NCBI RefSeq assembly: GCF_010093025.1
Contig: NZ_CP048114.1
Location: 1,550,001-1,614,000, forward strand
DNA length: 64,000 nt
Direction: 5' to 3'
Origin: Edaphobacter sp. 12200R-103
Lineage (GTDB): Bacteria; Acidobacteriota; Terriglobia; Terriglobales; Acidobacteriaceae
In this document: piece after piece, positions 18,671 through 28,702 of the stretch
Layout: each line of letters opens with the position of its first letter
Position numbering within the stretch: position 1 is the first letter of the stretch
Program-made: the position numbers and the translations under genes
Notes under the pieces: model-generated
Told to the model about the DNA's origin: nothing
Databases searched by the model: none
The model's input: the letters and a program-made list of their open reading frames with translations, nothing else

Positions 18671-21600
18671 GGGCTTCCTCCTGCTGCTGCTGTAAAGCTC
18701 CATCTTTCTGCTCCTCTTTGCGATGCACCAGCAGATAAGCCGCTGGAACGACGAAGACCGTCACAATGACCGATACGGAAAGCCCTCCAATGATGGCTCG
18801 TGCCAGCGGTGCATACTGCTCGCTGCCTGCCTCGAGCGCAAGCGCCATCGGAACCATGCCCAGAATCGTCGCCAGCGAGGTCATCAGCACCGGACGCAGA
18901 CGCACCCGGCACGCCATTCCCACAGCCTCTTCGATCGGCATTCCTTCTCCTCGCAGCGTGCGTGTGAACTCGACGATCAGAATCGAGTTCGAGACCACGA
19001 TGCCGGTCATCATGATCACTCCCATCAGCGACATCACGTTCAGCGTCGTGTGTGTAACCAGAAGGAAGACGATCACCCCCGTAATGCCCGGTGGAACCGC
19101 CAGAAGAATAATCAGAGGATCGACGAACGACGCAAACTGAGCCATCAGGATCAGGTAAACCAGCACGATCGACAGGATCAGTCCGATGCCGAAGCTCTTG
19201 AAAGACTGCCGCATCCCCTCGACGGAGCCGCGCACTGCCACCCGGACTGTGTCCGGAATATGCTCGTTCGCAATCACCTTGTCGACGCGGCTTGCAACGC
19301 CTCCCAGGTCTTCGCTCGAAGGCGACACGTACACATCGATCACGCGACGCAACTGGTAGTGATCCACCTCGGTCGGGGTATCGATGTACTTTACGCTGGC
19401 CGCCTCACCCAGCGTGGTCACGCTCTTCCCATCCTTCGACCGCAATGGAATCTGTTGGAAATCCGTCATCGACTTCACCTGCGTGTCCGGATACTGCACC
19501 GTCAACAGGTAGTTATTTCCGCTCTTCGGATCGACCCAGTAACTCGGAGCGATCATGCCATTCGAGCTCAGTGCCGTGATGACGTTGTCTACCACTTCTC
19601 TCGGCGTCAGACCCAGCTTGGCCGTCATCTCTCGATTTACATTGAGCTGAATCCCCGGATAGTCCAGATCCTGCGGAATCAGCACGTCGCTCACACCCTT
19701 CAGCCCCTTGATCTTCTTCGCCAGATCTGTGGCTGTCCGATAGGCCTCGCCCATATTGCTTCCGCCAACCTGAATGTCGATTGGAGCCGGCAATCCAAGA
19801 TTGACGACCGCATCCACCAGGCCGCCGGTCTGGAAGTACGTCGATAGCTCTGGAAGATCATCGTGTAGCTTTGCGCGCACCCGGTTCATATACTCAAAGC
19901 TGCTGACCTCGTGTTCCTTCTTCAGGCTGACCTGCACAAATGCCGTGTGCTGTCCGGAGTTGCTGGTGTAGATTGCCGAAAAATCCGGGGTGATGCCGAT
20001 GTTCGACACGATCATGCCAAGGTCCTTCGCCGGAACCACGGCGCGGATATCCTTCTCCACACGCGCGATGTACTGGTCCGTTACCTCCAGCCGCGTGCCC
20101 GTCGGAGCCTTCACGTTGATGACAAACTGTCCTGGATCGGTTCGCGGAAAGAACGCCAGCCCAAGAAACGGATACAGGCCAAGGCTGAAGAAGAAGACGC
20201 CCACCACGCTCAGCACAACCGCTGCAGGGCGTAGCAGGCTTCGCCGTACCAGGATGTCGTACTGCATCAGCCCCCGGTCATAGCGGCGGTTGAACCAGCG
20301 GACAAACCTTTGGAAGGGATTGCCCCCCTCGTGGTGCCCAGCCTCATGATGCGCATTCTTCAGAAACTTTGCGCAGAAAAGCGGAACCACCGTCATCGCC
20401 ACCACAAACGAAGCGAACAACGACAGAACCACCGATAGCGCCAGCGCTATAAACAGAAACCGGCTGACACCATAAAGGAAGACCACCGGGAAGAACACAA
20501 TCGCCGTGGTAAACGTCGCCGCCAGTACCGGCAGTGCAACCTCGCGGCCCCCCTCTTCGGCAGCCTGCTCGGCGGGTTTGCCCATCTCCATATGGCGGAA
20601 GATATTCTCCAGCACGACGACCGAGTTATCGATCAACCGGGAGAACGCCAGCGCCAGTCCGCCCAGCACCATGCTGTTGATGGTTCCTCCCCCCATATTC
20701 AGCGCGAGAAATGCCGCCAGCGCCGAGAGCGGAATCGAGAGCATGACGGCAACCGTCGCGCGAAAATTCCCCAGGAAGACGAGAATCATCATCGCCGTCA
20801 ACACCAGGCCGATGGCGCCCTCGCTCCCCAGGTTTGTGATGGCTGTCTTTACAAACTCCGACTGGTCGAACACCACCTTCGTGACCAGCGTTTTGGGCAC
20901 GTCCAGCAGCTTGCCGATAGCAGCTCGAACTCCGTTGACGACCGCGATTGTGCTTCCACCACCGCCCTGCTTCAGAATCGGCAGATAGACCGAGTGCTGT
21001 CCGTCCACGCGCACGATATTGGTCTGAATGGCCGAAGCGTCCTTTGCCGTACCAATATCTGAGACCAGCAGCTGCCCATTTCCCACGCTTCGCAGTGGCA
21101 TGCGGTTGATGTCCGCTGTCGTCGGAGCCTGGGCGTTGGTATAGATATTGAAGTCCTTCGGCCCAATGCGAACGTCACCGGAAGGCAGAATCGCGTTCGA
21201 CTCGTTCACCGACCGAACCACATCCATCAGACTCAACTGGTTTGCCTGCAGCTTCACCGGGTCTACATAGACCTGGATCTGCCGGTACTTTCCTCCGAAC
21301 GGCTGCGGAACCGAAGCTCCGGGCACGCTGGCGATCTGATTACGGACGGTGTACTGACCCAGGTCGTGCAGTTCCGTCTCATTTAACCCTTGGCCCTTCA
21401 GCGTAATCAGACACACAGGGAGACTTGATGCGTCGAACTTCAGTACTACCGGCGGCAGCGTACCGGGTGGCAGACGGCGCAACTGCGCCATCGCCAGATT
21501 CGATATCGTGCCCACCGCCGCATCCGGATTCGTCCCCGGCTGAAAGTACACCTTGATCAGGCTGACGCCTGTTAGCGACCGTGACTCAATGTGATCGATG

Positions 21601-21821
21601 CCGCTTCCCAGAGTGAAGAAGCGCTCAAACGGGTTCGTAATGCTCGCCTCAATCTGCTCCGGAGGCATCCCGTTATAAAACGTCGCAACGACAACAACAG
21701 GAATATTGATATCTGGAAATAGGTCCACCGGCATGCGCGCCACCGTCACCGAACCGACCACGGCGACGATCAGGCACATCATGATGATGAAGAACGGATA
21801 GCGTATCGAAAATCCTGACAT
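18657..21821 (-). CDS. RND efflux permease, system 2, with Asp-Asn relay variant
   Basis: A 1054-residue RND permease (MSGFSIRYPFFIIMMCLIVA opening, MPVDLFPDINIP loop). The helix-4 motif reads SRLIDNSVVVLEN, that is Asp398-Asn399 where AcrB and system 1 have Asp-Asp. AcrB family work places both aspartates in the proton relay, so this branch either uses another carboxylate or moves ions differently. The rest of the protein is full length and intact, so this is unlikely to be decay. GAGGAG from the adaptor's last codons is its ribosome site; the gap to the adaptor is 3 bases. Substrate unknown. Confidence 0.94.
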   Translation of the reverse strand: MSGFSIRYPFFIIMMCLIVAVVGSVTVARMPVDLFPDINIPVVVVATFYNGMPPEQIEASITNPFERFFTLGSGIDHIESRSLTGVSLIKVYFQPGTNPDAAVGTISNLAMAQLRRLPPGTLPPVVLKFDASSLPVCLITLKGQGLNETELHDLGQYTVRNQIASVPGASVPQPFGGKYRQIQVYVDPVKLQANQLSLMDVVRSVNESNAILPSGDVRIGPKDFNIYTNAQAPTTADINRMPLRSVGNGQLLVSDIGTAKDASAIQTNIVRVDGQHSVYLPILKQGGGGSTIAVVNGVRAAIGKLLDVPKTLVTKVVFDQSEFVKTAITNLGSEGAIGLVLTAMMILVFLGNFRATVAVMLSIPLSALAAFLALNMGGGTINSMVLGGLALAFSRLIDNSVVVLENIFRHMEMGKPAEQAAEEGGREVALPVLAATFTTAIVFFPVVFLYGVSRFLFIALALSVVLSLFASFVVAMTVVPLFCAKFLKNAHHEAGHHEGGNPFQRFVRWFNRRYDRGLMQYDILVRRSLLRPAAVVLSVVGVFFFSLGLYPFLGLAFFPRTDPGQFVINVKAPTGTRLEVTDQYIARVEKDIRAVVPAKDLGMIVSNIGITPDFSAIYTSNSGQHTAFVQVSLKKEHEVSSFEYMNRVRAKLHDDLPELSTYFQTGGLVDAVVNLGLPAPIDIQVGGSNMGEAYRTATDLAKKIKGLKGVSDVLIPQDLDYPGIQLNVNREMTAKLGLTPREVVDNVITALSSNGMIAPSYWVDPKSGNNYLLTVQYPDTQVKSMTDFQQIPLRSKDGKSVTTLGEAASVKYIDTPTEVDHYQLRRVIDVYVSPSSEDLGGVASRVDKVIANEHIPDTVRVAVRGSVEGMRQSFKSFGIGLILSIVLVYLILMAQFASFVDPLIILLAVPPGITGVIVFLLVTHTTLNVMSLMGVIMMTGIVVSNSILIVEFTRTLRGEGMPIEEAVGMACRVRLRPVLMTSLATILGMVPMALALEAGSEQYAPLARAIIGGLSVSVIVTVFVVPAAYLLVHRKEEQKDGALQQQQEEAREQV

Positions 21822-21824
21822 TCG

Positions 21825-23060
21825 CTACTCCTCCTTCCCGCTGCCCGCCATGGCGCTCGCCCGCGGATTCACCTTCTGCCCAGGCTCATACGAGGCGAGA
21901 TTGCCCACAATCACCTGCTCTCCCTGGTGAACGCCATCCAGAATCTGTACCTTGTCCGGAGTCGTCAGCCCCACTCGCACCGCCCTCCGCTGCACTTCAT
22001 TGCTTCCGTCGACCACCAGCACCGACGTTCCGTTCGACCCTTGATCCAGCGCCTGCACCGGAATCGTCAGCGCACTCGGATTCCCTGCAATCTGCAGCGT
22101 CACATCTGCGTACATCCCCGGGGTCAGCTTCGACTTCGGATTCGGCACGTCTACTTCCACCTGCAGGCTTCGCGTCGCGCGGTCCAACGCTCCCGTCGTC
22201 CGCACTACCTTGCCCGTAAAGTGGTCGCCTGTCGCCTGCACTTGAACGTCGGCTGTGTCGCCCTCACGCACATAACCTGCCAGCGACTCCGGAACCGGAA
22301 TGCGCAAGCGCAGCACCTTCACTTCGGCGACTTTCACCACAGGCATCGATCCTGCATTCGAGGTCCCTGCCTGAATCAGGGCTCCCGTATCGGCGTACCG
22401 CCACGTCACAATCCCATCGAACGGCGCCGTAATCCGCGAGTAGCTCGCGAGCGATGAGTAGTGCAGATGCTCAGCCCTGGCGACATCCGCCTGTTGCTGC
22501 TGGGCTGCCACGGTAGCCTTGGCGACGGCCACCTGCGCCTCCGATGCGGCGTCTTTCGCCTCGGCATCGTCGATCTCTTGCTGGGCAATCATTCCCGGCC
22601 GGGCCGCTGCAGCCTGCTTCAGACGTTCGGCAGCGATATGCAGCGCATTGTGATCGGCCTCGGCCCGCGCCACCTGGCTCTTGGCAAGTGCAATCTCTTC
22701 CTGGCTGTGCCGTATCCCGGCCTCGGCGCCTGAGACCTGCGCCGTAAGCTCGGGAATTTCAAGCGTCGCCAGCACCTGTCCTTTGCGGACCCTGTCGCCA
22801 ATGTCGACATTGATCTTCCGGATATACCCTGCGACCTTGGCGTGCAGTTCTACCTCCTGAAAAGGAATAAACTCGCCCGCGACCGTCAGGTTCTTCGTCA
22901 GCGCTTGGCGCATCACCGGCACAACCGCAACCCGGGGCGTCGTAGCCGCCTCCGCCGTATTTCCGTCTTCACTCTTCTTGCACCCCGCAACAGCTCCCAC
23001 CAACAAGGCGGCACAAACACAAGGCAGCGCACACCGCCGAGCACACCAGGACCAGTCCAT
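21825..23060 (-). CDS. RND efflux adaptor lipoprotein, system 2
   Basis: The start at 23060 gives a lipoprotein signal (Cys-rich h-region, VGAVAGC lipobox near residue 27) and a 411-residue protein. An ATG at 23111 adds 17 residues of poor signal character. The two lipoyl halves are visible (GYIRKINVDIGDRVRKGQVL and ITAPFDGIVTWRYADTGALI), separated by a long Ala/Gln-rich coiled hairpin with several QQQQ/AAA runs. It is the first gene of the second tripartite operon and, unlike the system-1 adaptor, is lipid-anchored rather than membrane-spanning. Confidence 0.93.
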   Translation of the reverse strand: MDWSWCARRCALPCVCAALLVGAVAGCKKSEDGNTAEAATTPRVAVVPVMRQALTKNLTVAGEFIPFQEVELHAKVAGYIRKINVDIGDRVRKGQVLATLEIPELTAQVSGAEAGIRHSQEEIALAKSQVARAEADHNALHIAAERLKQAAAARPGMIAQQEIDDAEAKDAASEAQVAVAKATVAAQQQQADVARAEHLHYSSLASYSRITAPFDGIVTWRYADTGALIQAGTSNAGSMPVVKVAEVKVLRLRIPVPESLAGYVREGDTADVQVQATGDHFTGKVVRTTGALDRATRSLQVEVDVPNPKSKLTPGMYADVTLQIAGNPSALTIPVQALDQGSNGTSVLVVDGSNEVQRRAVRVGLTTPDKVQILDGVHQGEQVIVGNLASYEPGQKVNPRASAMAGSGKEE

Positions 23061-23167
23061 AGCCAACTCACTCACATTTCGTTTTAGAGGTGGAACTGCA
23101 TCTGTCGGCATCCAGACAGAGACACGCCTCCGCCAGAGGAACCGATAACCCGTTTAAAAAGAAGAAA

Positions 23168-23566
23168 TTAACGGACTGGGGGTGCTCGGAACTGCGAGAT
23201 TCGGGCGAACCTCGCGCGGCGGACCGCAAACGCAGTCTCGCATTCCATCCACTCACCCGTGGGTCGAAACTCCAGCATGTGCTGTGCCGCGACCACAAAC
23301 AACAACAACGAAGCGATGCTCGCCACGATTCCCGCGGCCATTCCTGAATCTTCCGGCGCTGACAGCATGGCGGCAGCAATCTTCGCCTCATGTTGCCACA
23401 TCTTGCTCGAGGACAACGTCCTTACCGGCATTCCGATGCTCTTCGGCTGATACCACGAGAGCTTCGCCGCGAACGCGAACACAAGAACCAGCAGGCACAG
23501 CGCTATTCCAGCCCCGCGCGCCCATTGCTCCTGTTTCGTTCTGCCGAAGTCCAGAATCATCTCCAT
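23168..23566 (-). CDS. Small membrane protein of unknown function
   Basis: About 132 residues with two hydrophobic helices (GIALCLLVLVFAFAAKLSW near 22-40 and GIVASIASLLLFVVAAQHML near 80-99) separated by a polar loop. No family is recognised. The start is unclear: ATG at 23566 or 23560, or GTG at 23596, none with a good ribosome site. It lies upstream of the system-2 adaptor on the same strand with a 107-base gap, so it may share the promoter. Confidence 0.5.
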   Translation of the reverse strand: MEMILDFGRTKQEQWARGAGIALCLLVLVFAFAAKLSWYQPKSIGMPVRTLSSSKMWQHEAKIAAAMLSAPEDSGMAAGIVASIASLLLFVVAAQHMLEFRPTGEWMECETAFAVRRARFARISQFRAPPVR

Positions 23567-23686
23567 CCACCATACCATCGGGGTACAGCGGAACACTCTA
23601 TCTATCTTGGACGCAGACCTTCATGACAGTGTTAGCCGCTCCCATCCCGGCGACACCGTGATACTCTTCCCGGCAAGGTCGCTGAC

Positions 23687-24832
23687 ATGTCCCTGACACG
23701 CAGACACTTCTGCTCCTGCCTCGCCTGCCACACAGCCACCCTGCTGCTTGCCCGCAATCTCTCCGCTCAGCCTTCGACCGGAACTCCCACCCGTCCCAAC
23801 GTAGCCGGAATCGATCACGACCGCATCCTCTCCGCTGCCGATCATGCGCTCACCCAGCCGCCTGCCCCGCTCACCACCCTGCCCTCCCCAAACTCCCCGG
23901 GATCACCTCACGACTACTACTCTGAGCCCGGCACCTTCACCGCTCATCGTGACGCCCTTCTGTCGCTGGCCCATATCGTCCCAGCCCTCACCGCAGCTTA
24001 TGTCCTCACCAAAGAGGAGCGTTACGCCAAGCACGCCGCCGCCCATCTTCACGCCTGGTTCGTCGCCCCTGATACCTCCATGACTCCCAACCTGGAATAC
24101 GCCCAGGTCGTTCCGCCTGCAAAGACCGGCCGTCCCGAGGGTCTGGTTGAGGCCGTTCACCTGGCCGAGGTCGCGCAGAGCCTTCAATTTCTCTCCAACT
24201 CTGACGCGTTGTCCCCTGAAGATGGAGTAACCACCGTTAAGTGGTTTACCGGTTATCTCGATTGGCTCAACTCTTCACGCACCGCCGGGCTCGCCCGCGA
24301 CATGCACGACCACAACGGCTCCTCCTGGCTCCTTCAGGCAGCCGCTTGTGCGCGACTGAATCTCAAGGACGATAGCCCGCTCACCACACTGCGCCACCAG
24401 TTCCGGTCTACAACCCTCCGCGCCCAGATCTCCTTCGATGGAACGTTTGCCCGCGAGCTCACAACTCCCAATCCTTACCGCAACAGCCTCTTCAATCTCG
24501 ACATGCTCGCCGGCTGCTGCGAACTGCTCTCCACCCGGTTTGAGAGCGTCTGGGACTATGAGCTGCAGGACGGTCCCGGCATGCGCATTGCCATAGCAAA
24601 GCTATATCCGTTCATCGCCGACCGCAGATCGTGGCCGTACCGCGCCGACGCAAAATTCTTCAATGAGCTTCCCCTTCGGCGTCCCGCCCTTCTCTTCGCC
24701 GCCCGCGTCTATAGCCGTCCTGAATACGCCGAGACCTGGCGTACTCTTCCAGCCGATACTTCGAACCCCGAACTGGACCGCACCTTCCCCATCCGCCAGC
24801 CTCTCCTCTGGGTCACTCGTCCCCACCCATGA
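23687..24832 (+). CDS. Alginate lyase-family protein (PL5-like), exported
   Basis: The 381-residue protein opens with a Tat-like signal (SLTRRHFCSCLA) and has the alginate-lyase-domain pattern: an alpha-toroid with HAWFVAPDTSMTPNLEYAQ (near 122-140), an HDHNGSSWLLQAA segment near 208-220 matching the family Asn-Asn-His region, and a later NLDMLAGCCELL helix. The fold breaks uronate-containing polymers by beta-elimination in the periplasm. The uronate genes 8-12 kb downstream fit this role. The exact polymer (alginate, glucuronan or another) is not visible, and catalytic residues should be aligned before naming it AlgL. Confidence 0.78.
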   Translation: MSLTRRHFCSCLACHTATLLLARNLSAQPSTGTPTRPNVAGIDHDRILSAADHALTQPPAPLTTLPSPNSPGSPHDYYSEPGTFTAHRDALLSLAHIVPALTAAYVLTKEERYAKHAAAHLHAWFVAPDTSMTPNLEYAQVVPPAKTGRPEGLVEAVHLAEVAQSLQFLSNSDALSPEDGVTTVKWFTGYLDWLNSSRTAGLARDMHDHNGSSWLLQAAACARLNLKDDSPLTTLRHQFRSTTLRAQISFDGTFARELTTPNPYRNSLFNLDMLAGCCELLSTRFESVWDYELQDGPGMRIAIAKLYPFIADRRSWPYRADAKFFNELPLRRPALLFAARVYSRPEYAETWRTLPADTSNPELDRTFPIRQPLLWVTRPHP

Positions 24833-24967
24833 TTCATTTTCACCGTGCATTAACGTAACCGCTAAACCTGCGCATTTTAGACACACCACCTGCTGAATAG
24901 TTCTGCTATTCATCGAAAACTAACGCGATTTTCATATGGCCCTCCAATACTCGACCGAAGAGGCCCA

Positions 24968-27900
24968 ATGAAACCCCTACGTCTACTATTTATTCTGTTC
25001 GTACTTCTTTCCGAGAGTTTTGCCCAGACCAGCACAGGAAGTATCACCGGCTTCCTTACAGACCCATCAGGCTCCGCGCTCACTGACGCAAACGTCACCC
25101 TCACCGACGAGGGTACCGGTCGTCAGCGCACGACAAACACCAACAACTCCGGCCAGTTCACCCTCGTCCAGCTTCCGCCATCGACCTACACTCTGACGGT
25201 CTCCCACACCGGCTTCTCCACCCTTCAAGCCAAGGGGATTCTTCTCCAGGTAGGCCAGGAGATTAATCGCAACTTCACCCTCCGTGTAGAAAGCTCGCAG
25301 AGCACCATCACCGTAGAGTCCGGCACCACAGCTCTCGATACCGAGTCCGCAAGAATCGGAGGCAACGTCAGCGCGCGCGAGATCCAGGACCTACCCATTA
25401 ACGGCCGCCAGATCTCTCAGCTCTACCTGCTTGTTCCCGGAGCAACCAACTCCGGCTCCGGAACCTTCGGTGACATCCGTTTTTCCGGTCGTGCAGTCGA
25501 ACAGAACATTATCCGCCTCGACGGTATCGAAGCCACCTCAATCATCGACACGTCCCCGGGCAACCTGAACGGCGAGCTCGGCTCCCTCTTCCGCCTCCAG
25601 CAGTCCCTCGAGGCCGTTCAGGAGTTCCGTATCGACTCCTCCAGTTATCCCGCGGAGATGGGTACGGGAACCGGAGGACAGATCAGCTTCATCACCAGGT
25701 CCGGCAGCAACAATCTGCACGGCTCGGTCTTCGAGTATCTCCGCAACGACTTCTTTGACGCCCGCAACACCTTCAACCAGCGCGGCAAGGGCAATCCGAA
25801 GTTCCGCCTCAACCAGTTCGGCGGCTCCATTGGCGGTCCCATCTTCAAGGATAAGCTCTTCTTCTTCGGCAACTACGAAGGTCTGCGCCAGACTTGGGCA
25901 GCCCCCTATACCCAGGCCACCCTGTCCAACTACGCCCGTTCGCTGGTCTCTCCCAACAGCGCGGTTTATTCCCTGCTCGGCTCATTCCCTACTGACCCCA
26001 ACCCGATCGTTCCCGGCGTTCTGCAGCAGACCGTAACCACCATCGGGGCCAATACCATCCAGGAAGACTTCGGCGCCGTTCGCTTCGACTATCACATCAA
26101 CGACCGCTTCAGCATGTATGCGCGTTACAACCGCGACCAGGGCACCTCGTCGCAGATCCAGGACGCCTCACTCAGCAAGTTCGGCCAGGTTTCCGTTCCC
26201 CAGAACGGTGTTCTTGCCCTGACCCAGGTCTGGACGCCGCACATCTTCAACGAGACCAAGTTCGGCTACAACGGCATCTACATGCGCGTGCTCGGCATCC
26301 CCGGCCCCAGCCCGAACGCTGATCTCAGCCGCACCCGTATCGCCGTCGGCGGCCTGACGAACGTCGGCTCTCTCATTTCGCTCTCCAGCTCGTTCAACGG
26401 AGTCGGCGCGCCCTATACCGGCCAGACCTTCTCCTATATCGATAACCTCTCCGTCCTCAAGGGCAATCACAACCTGAAGTTCGGTGTGGAGATTCGTCCC
26501 GTCGGTCTCTATAACGACCAGATCGGCGGAACCACCTACACCTACCAGAACGTCTCCTCCTTCCTCTCCAACTCGCCCTCGCAGATCCAGTTCTACGGCG
26601 ATCTCAGCGACAAGAGCCCCTTCACCGGTCTCAGCGGCAATGCCCATGTCAAGCAGGCCTATTACATCGGCTATGCCCAGGATGAGTGGAAGCTGCGTCC
26701 TAACCTGACCCTCAGCTACGGTCTGCGCTACGAGTTCTACTCGCCCCTGCATGAGACCCGCAACAAGGACGTCATCTTCGACATGGTCGCCGGAACCATC
26801 TATCCCAAGTACTCCGGTGACTGGTACAAGAGCAGCAAGACCAACTTCGGTCCCCGCCTCGCCCTTACCTGGGCTCCCAATACCCTGCACGGCGACACCG
26901 TCTTCCGCATTGGCGGCGGCGTCTTCTACGGACCAGGCCAGACCGAAGATCAGATCCAGCCCGAAGCCAACGACCGCGTCACCCGTACCTTCACCTCCGG
27001 CAAAGTCTACCCGATCAATCCGCAGGCTGACGTCTACGCGAACTACGACATCAACAGCCCCACCCTGGGCTACCAGCCGCGCGCTTATTCACCCAATTAC
27101 CGGATTCCTGAGCGCGTCACCACCTACACTGCCTCCATCCAGCAGAGGCTGCCGGGCGATATGCAGCTGATGGTTGGATACGTTGGCTCGACCGGACGCA
27201 ATCTCTTTATGCGTTCTGTCACCAACCTCATTACCAGGGCAACTACCAATCCCACGACCGGTGCTGGAACGGCAGTCCGCGAGTTCGGCGGCCGTTTTGC
27301 CGAGGTCGACTACAAGACTTCGGGCGGTACGGATATGTACAACGCTCTGCAGACCCAGCTTGTGCGCCGATTCACCAAGGGGCTATCCCTTGGTGCGCAG
27401 TACACCTGGGCCAAGGAGCTTGGAACCTCCTCGGGATCGAACGAAGCCAATACCTCTCAGGCTCCCATTCAGGTCTTCGGGGCCAGGCCGGAGTATGGCC
27501 GTGGCAACTTTGACATTCGCCACAGCCTCAACGTCAATCTGCTGTATGACCTCCCCTTCGGCCACGGCAGGACCTTCAGCTTCTCCGGTCCGATGGACGT
27601 GCTCGCAGGCGGATGGCAGATCGGCGGCATCACAAACTTCCGCAGTGGCCTGCCGATCGATGTCCTGATCACGCGGCCCGATCTTGCCTATGTCGGCAAT
27701 CCCGGAACCTCCATCGCAGGACAGGTCTTCGGCTCGCCCGTTGTAACCAATGGAGTCGTCCAGACCACTGCCGTCGTCAACGTCCCCGGAGGCGGAAACA
27801 GCCGTAACGTCCGTCGTCCCGACATCGTCCCCGGAGTCAACCCCTACCTGAAGAATGGATACAACTACCTGAATCCGGCGGCCTTTACGACACCAGCGCC

Positions 27901-28228
27901 GGGAACCTTCGGAAACTTCCGGCGTAACAACCTCAGCGGTCCTAATCTCGCTCAACTCGACCTGACGCTCTCAAAACAGTTCCACCTTACCGAGCGCGCC
28001 AACATCGAATTCCGTTCGGAGATCTACAACGTCCTCAACCACCCCAACTTCGCCAACCCCGGCAACGTGCGCCTGAACCAGACGCTCACTTCAGCCAGCC
28101 AGCCCGGCAATGCCTTCACCCAGTCCCTGGCAGGCTCATCGTGGGGCGTAAAGTCGGCAACCGTTGGCAACCAGGTGGGCATCGGAGCGAACCGTCAGAT
28201 TCAGCTGTCACTCCGCGCCAGTTTCTAA
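24968..28228 (+). CDS. Oar-like TonB-dependent receptor with carboxypeptidase-regulatory-like domain (1)
   Basis: The 1086-residue outer-membrane protein has a signal peptide (MKPLRLLFILFVLLSESFAQ), an N-terminal carboxypeptidase-regulatory-like beta-sandwich (about 24-110; TGFLTDPSGSALTDANVTL), a plug (about 120-230) and a 22-strand barrel ending in the aromatic LSLRASF. No canonical TonB box is clear. In Acidobacteriota these are abundant and are thought to import oligosaccharides or other large substrates. It starts 135 bases after the alginate-lyase-like gene on the same strand, which suggests joint use, and ends at a strong terminator. Confidence 0.93.
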   Translation: MKPLRLLFILFVLLSESFAQTSTGSITGFLTDPSGSALTDANVTLTDEGTGRQRTTNTNNSGQFTLVQLPPSTYTLTVSHTGFSTLQAKGILLQVGQEINRNFTLRVESSQSTITVESGTTALDTESARIGGNVSAREIQDLPINGRQISQLYLLVPGATNSGSGTFGDIRFSGRAVEQNIIRLDGIEATSIIDTSPGNLNGELGSLFRLQQSLEAVQEFRIDSSSYPAEMGTGTGGQISFITRSGSNNLHGSVFEYLRNDFFDARNTFNQRGKGNPKFRLNQFGGSIGGPIFKDKLFFFGNYEGLRQTWAAPYTQATLSNYARSLVSPNSAVYSLLGSFPTDPNPIVPGVLQQTVTTIGANTIQEDFGAVRFDYHINDRFSMYARYNRDQGTSSQIQDASLSKFGQVSVPQNGVLALTQVWTPHIFNETKFGYNGIYMRVLGIPGPSPNADLSRTRIAVGGLTNVGSLISLSSSFNGVGAPYTGQTFSYIDNLSVLKGNHNLKFGVEIRPVGLYNDQIGGTTYTYQNVSSFLSNSPSQIQFYGDLSDKSPFTGLSGNAHVKQAYYIGYAQDEWKLRPNLTLSYGLRYEFYSPLHETRNKDVIFDMVAGTIYPKYSGDWYKSSKTNFGPRLALTWAPNTLHGDTVFRIGGGVFYGPGQTEDQIQPEANDRVTRTFTSGKVYPINPQADVYANYDINSPTLGYQPRAYSPNYRIPERVTTYTASIQQRLPGDMQLMVGYVGSTGRNLFMRSVTNLITRATTNPTTGAGTAVREFGGRFAEVDYKTSGGTDMYNALQTQLVRRFTKGLSLGAQYTWAKELGTSSGSNEANTSQAPIQVFGARPEYGRGNFDIRHSLNVNLLYDLPFGHGRTFSFSGPMDVLAGGWQIGGITNFRSGLPIDVLITRPDLAYVGNPGTSIAGQVFGSPVVTNGVVQTTAVVNVPGGGNSRNVRRPDIVPGVNPYLKNGYNYLNPAAFTTPAPGTFGNFRRNNLSGPNLAQLDLTLSKQFHLTERANIEFRSEIYNVLNHPNFANPGNVRLNQTLTSASQPGNAFTQSLAGSSWGVKSATVGNQVGIGANRQIQLSLRASF

Positions 28229-28245
28229 ACGAAACCAACGTAGAC

Positions 28246-28282
28246 AGGAAGGCCGCTGCCGAGTGCAGCGGCCTTCCTTTTT
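28246..28282 (+). terminator. Rho-independent terminator
   Basis: A perfect 14-bp stem AGGAAGGCCGCTGC (28246-28259) pairs with GCAGCGGCCTTCCT (28265-28278) around a 5-base loop, followed by a T-run. It ends the first receptor transcript. Confidence 0.93.
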
Positions 28283-28570
28283 GTACCGAATAGCCTGTCA
28301 AAACCCCGCTCTCGATTGCCCCGAAATCCTAAATTTCGTCTCCGGGCGATTTGCCGGAGATTCCTCCACTCCTCCATCGAATGGAGGATGTGCAACATCG
28401 CTCAGCCTATTGAAAATTCACCTGCTATCGGGAACGTCTCCCCGGTTCCCCTGCTGTGGGTGAGCGGGGATTATGTGCCTATCCGAATTTAATCCGGACC
28501 GCAGAAGCAGTTTGTCTGGCAAAGGACGAGTTTTTCACATTTTTGGCTCCGCGGGAGCTCAATTATTTAT
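28283..28570. other. Intergenic region rich in small hairpins, including a decayed repeat copy
   Basis: No credible gene is present. Visible folds are CGAAAT-CCTAA-ATTTCG (28322-28338), TCCTCCAT-CGA-ATGGAGGA (28370-28388) and a GGGAAC/GTTCCC pair around 28431-28450. At 28489-28527 there is a diverged copy of the palindromic repeat found between groES and groEL (core GAAGC..GT.TG.CT..CAAA on this strand, matching the reverse complement there). Confidence 0.5.
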
Positions 28571-28598
28571 TTGACACAGCCACCCCGACCTCTATATT
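28571..28598 (+). promoter_or_regulatory. Sigma-70-type promoter of the second receptor
   Basis: TTGACA (28571-28576), a 16-base spacer, then TATATT (28593-28598, five of six consensus bases) lie in an AT-rich island just before the receptor. Transcription would start near 28605, giving a leader of about 98 bases. Confidence 0.75.
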
Positions 28599-28702
28599 TT
28601 TTTGCTCGCGTAATAAATGCCAATTCATCTTTGAAATGGTGCCGCCACAAGAGGGCACATTTTATGGCGCTGTTGAAGTTCGTTCATTTTCAGGAGGTCG
28701 TA

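Noticed and set aside
23168..23596. Definite small gene with known function
   Set aside because: Two hydrophobic segments support a protein, but start and family are unclear, so only a hypothetical is reported.
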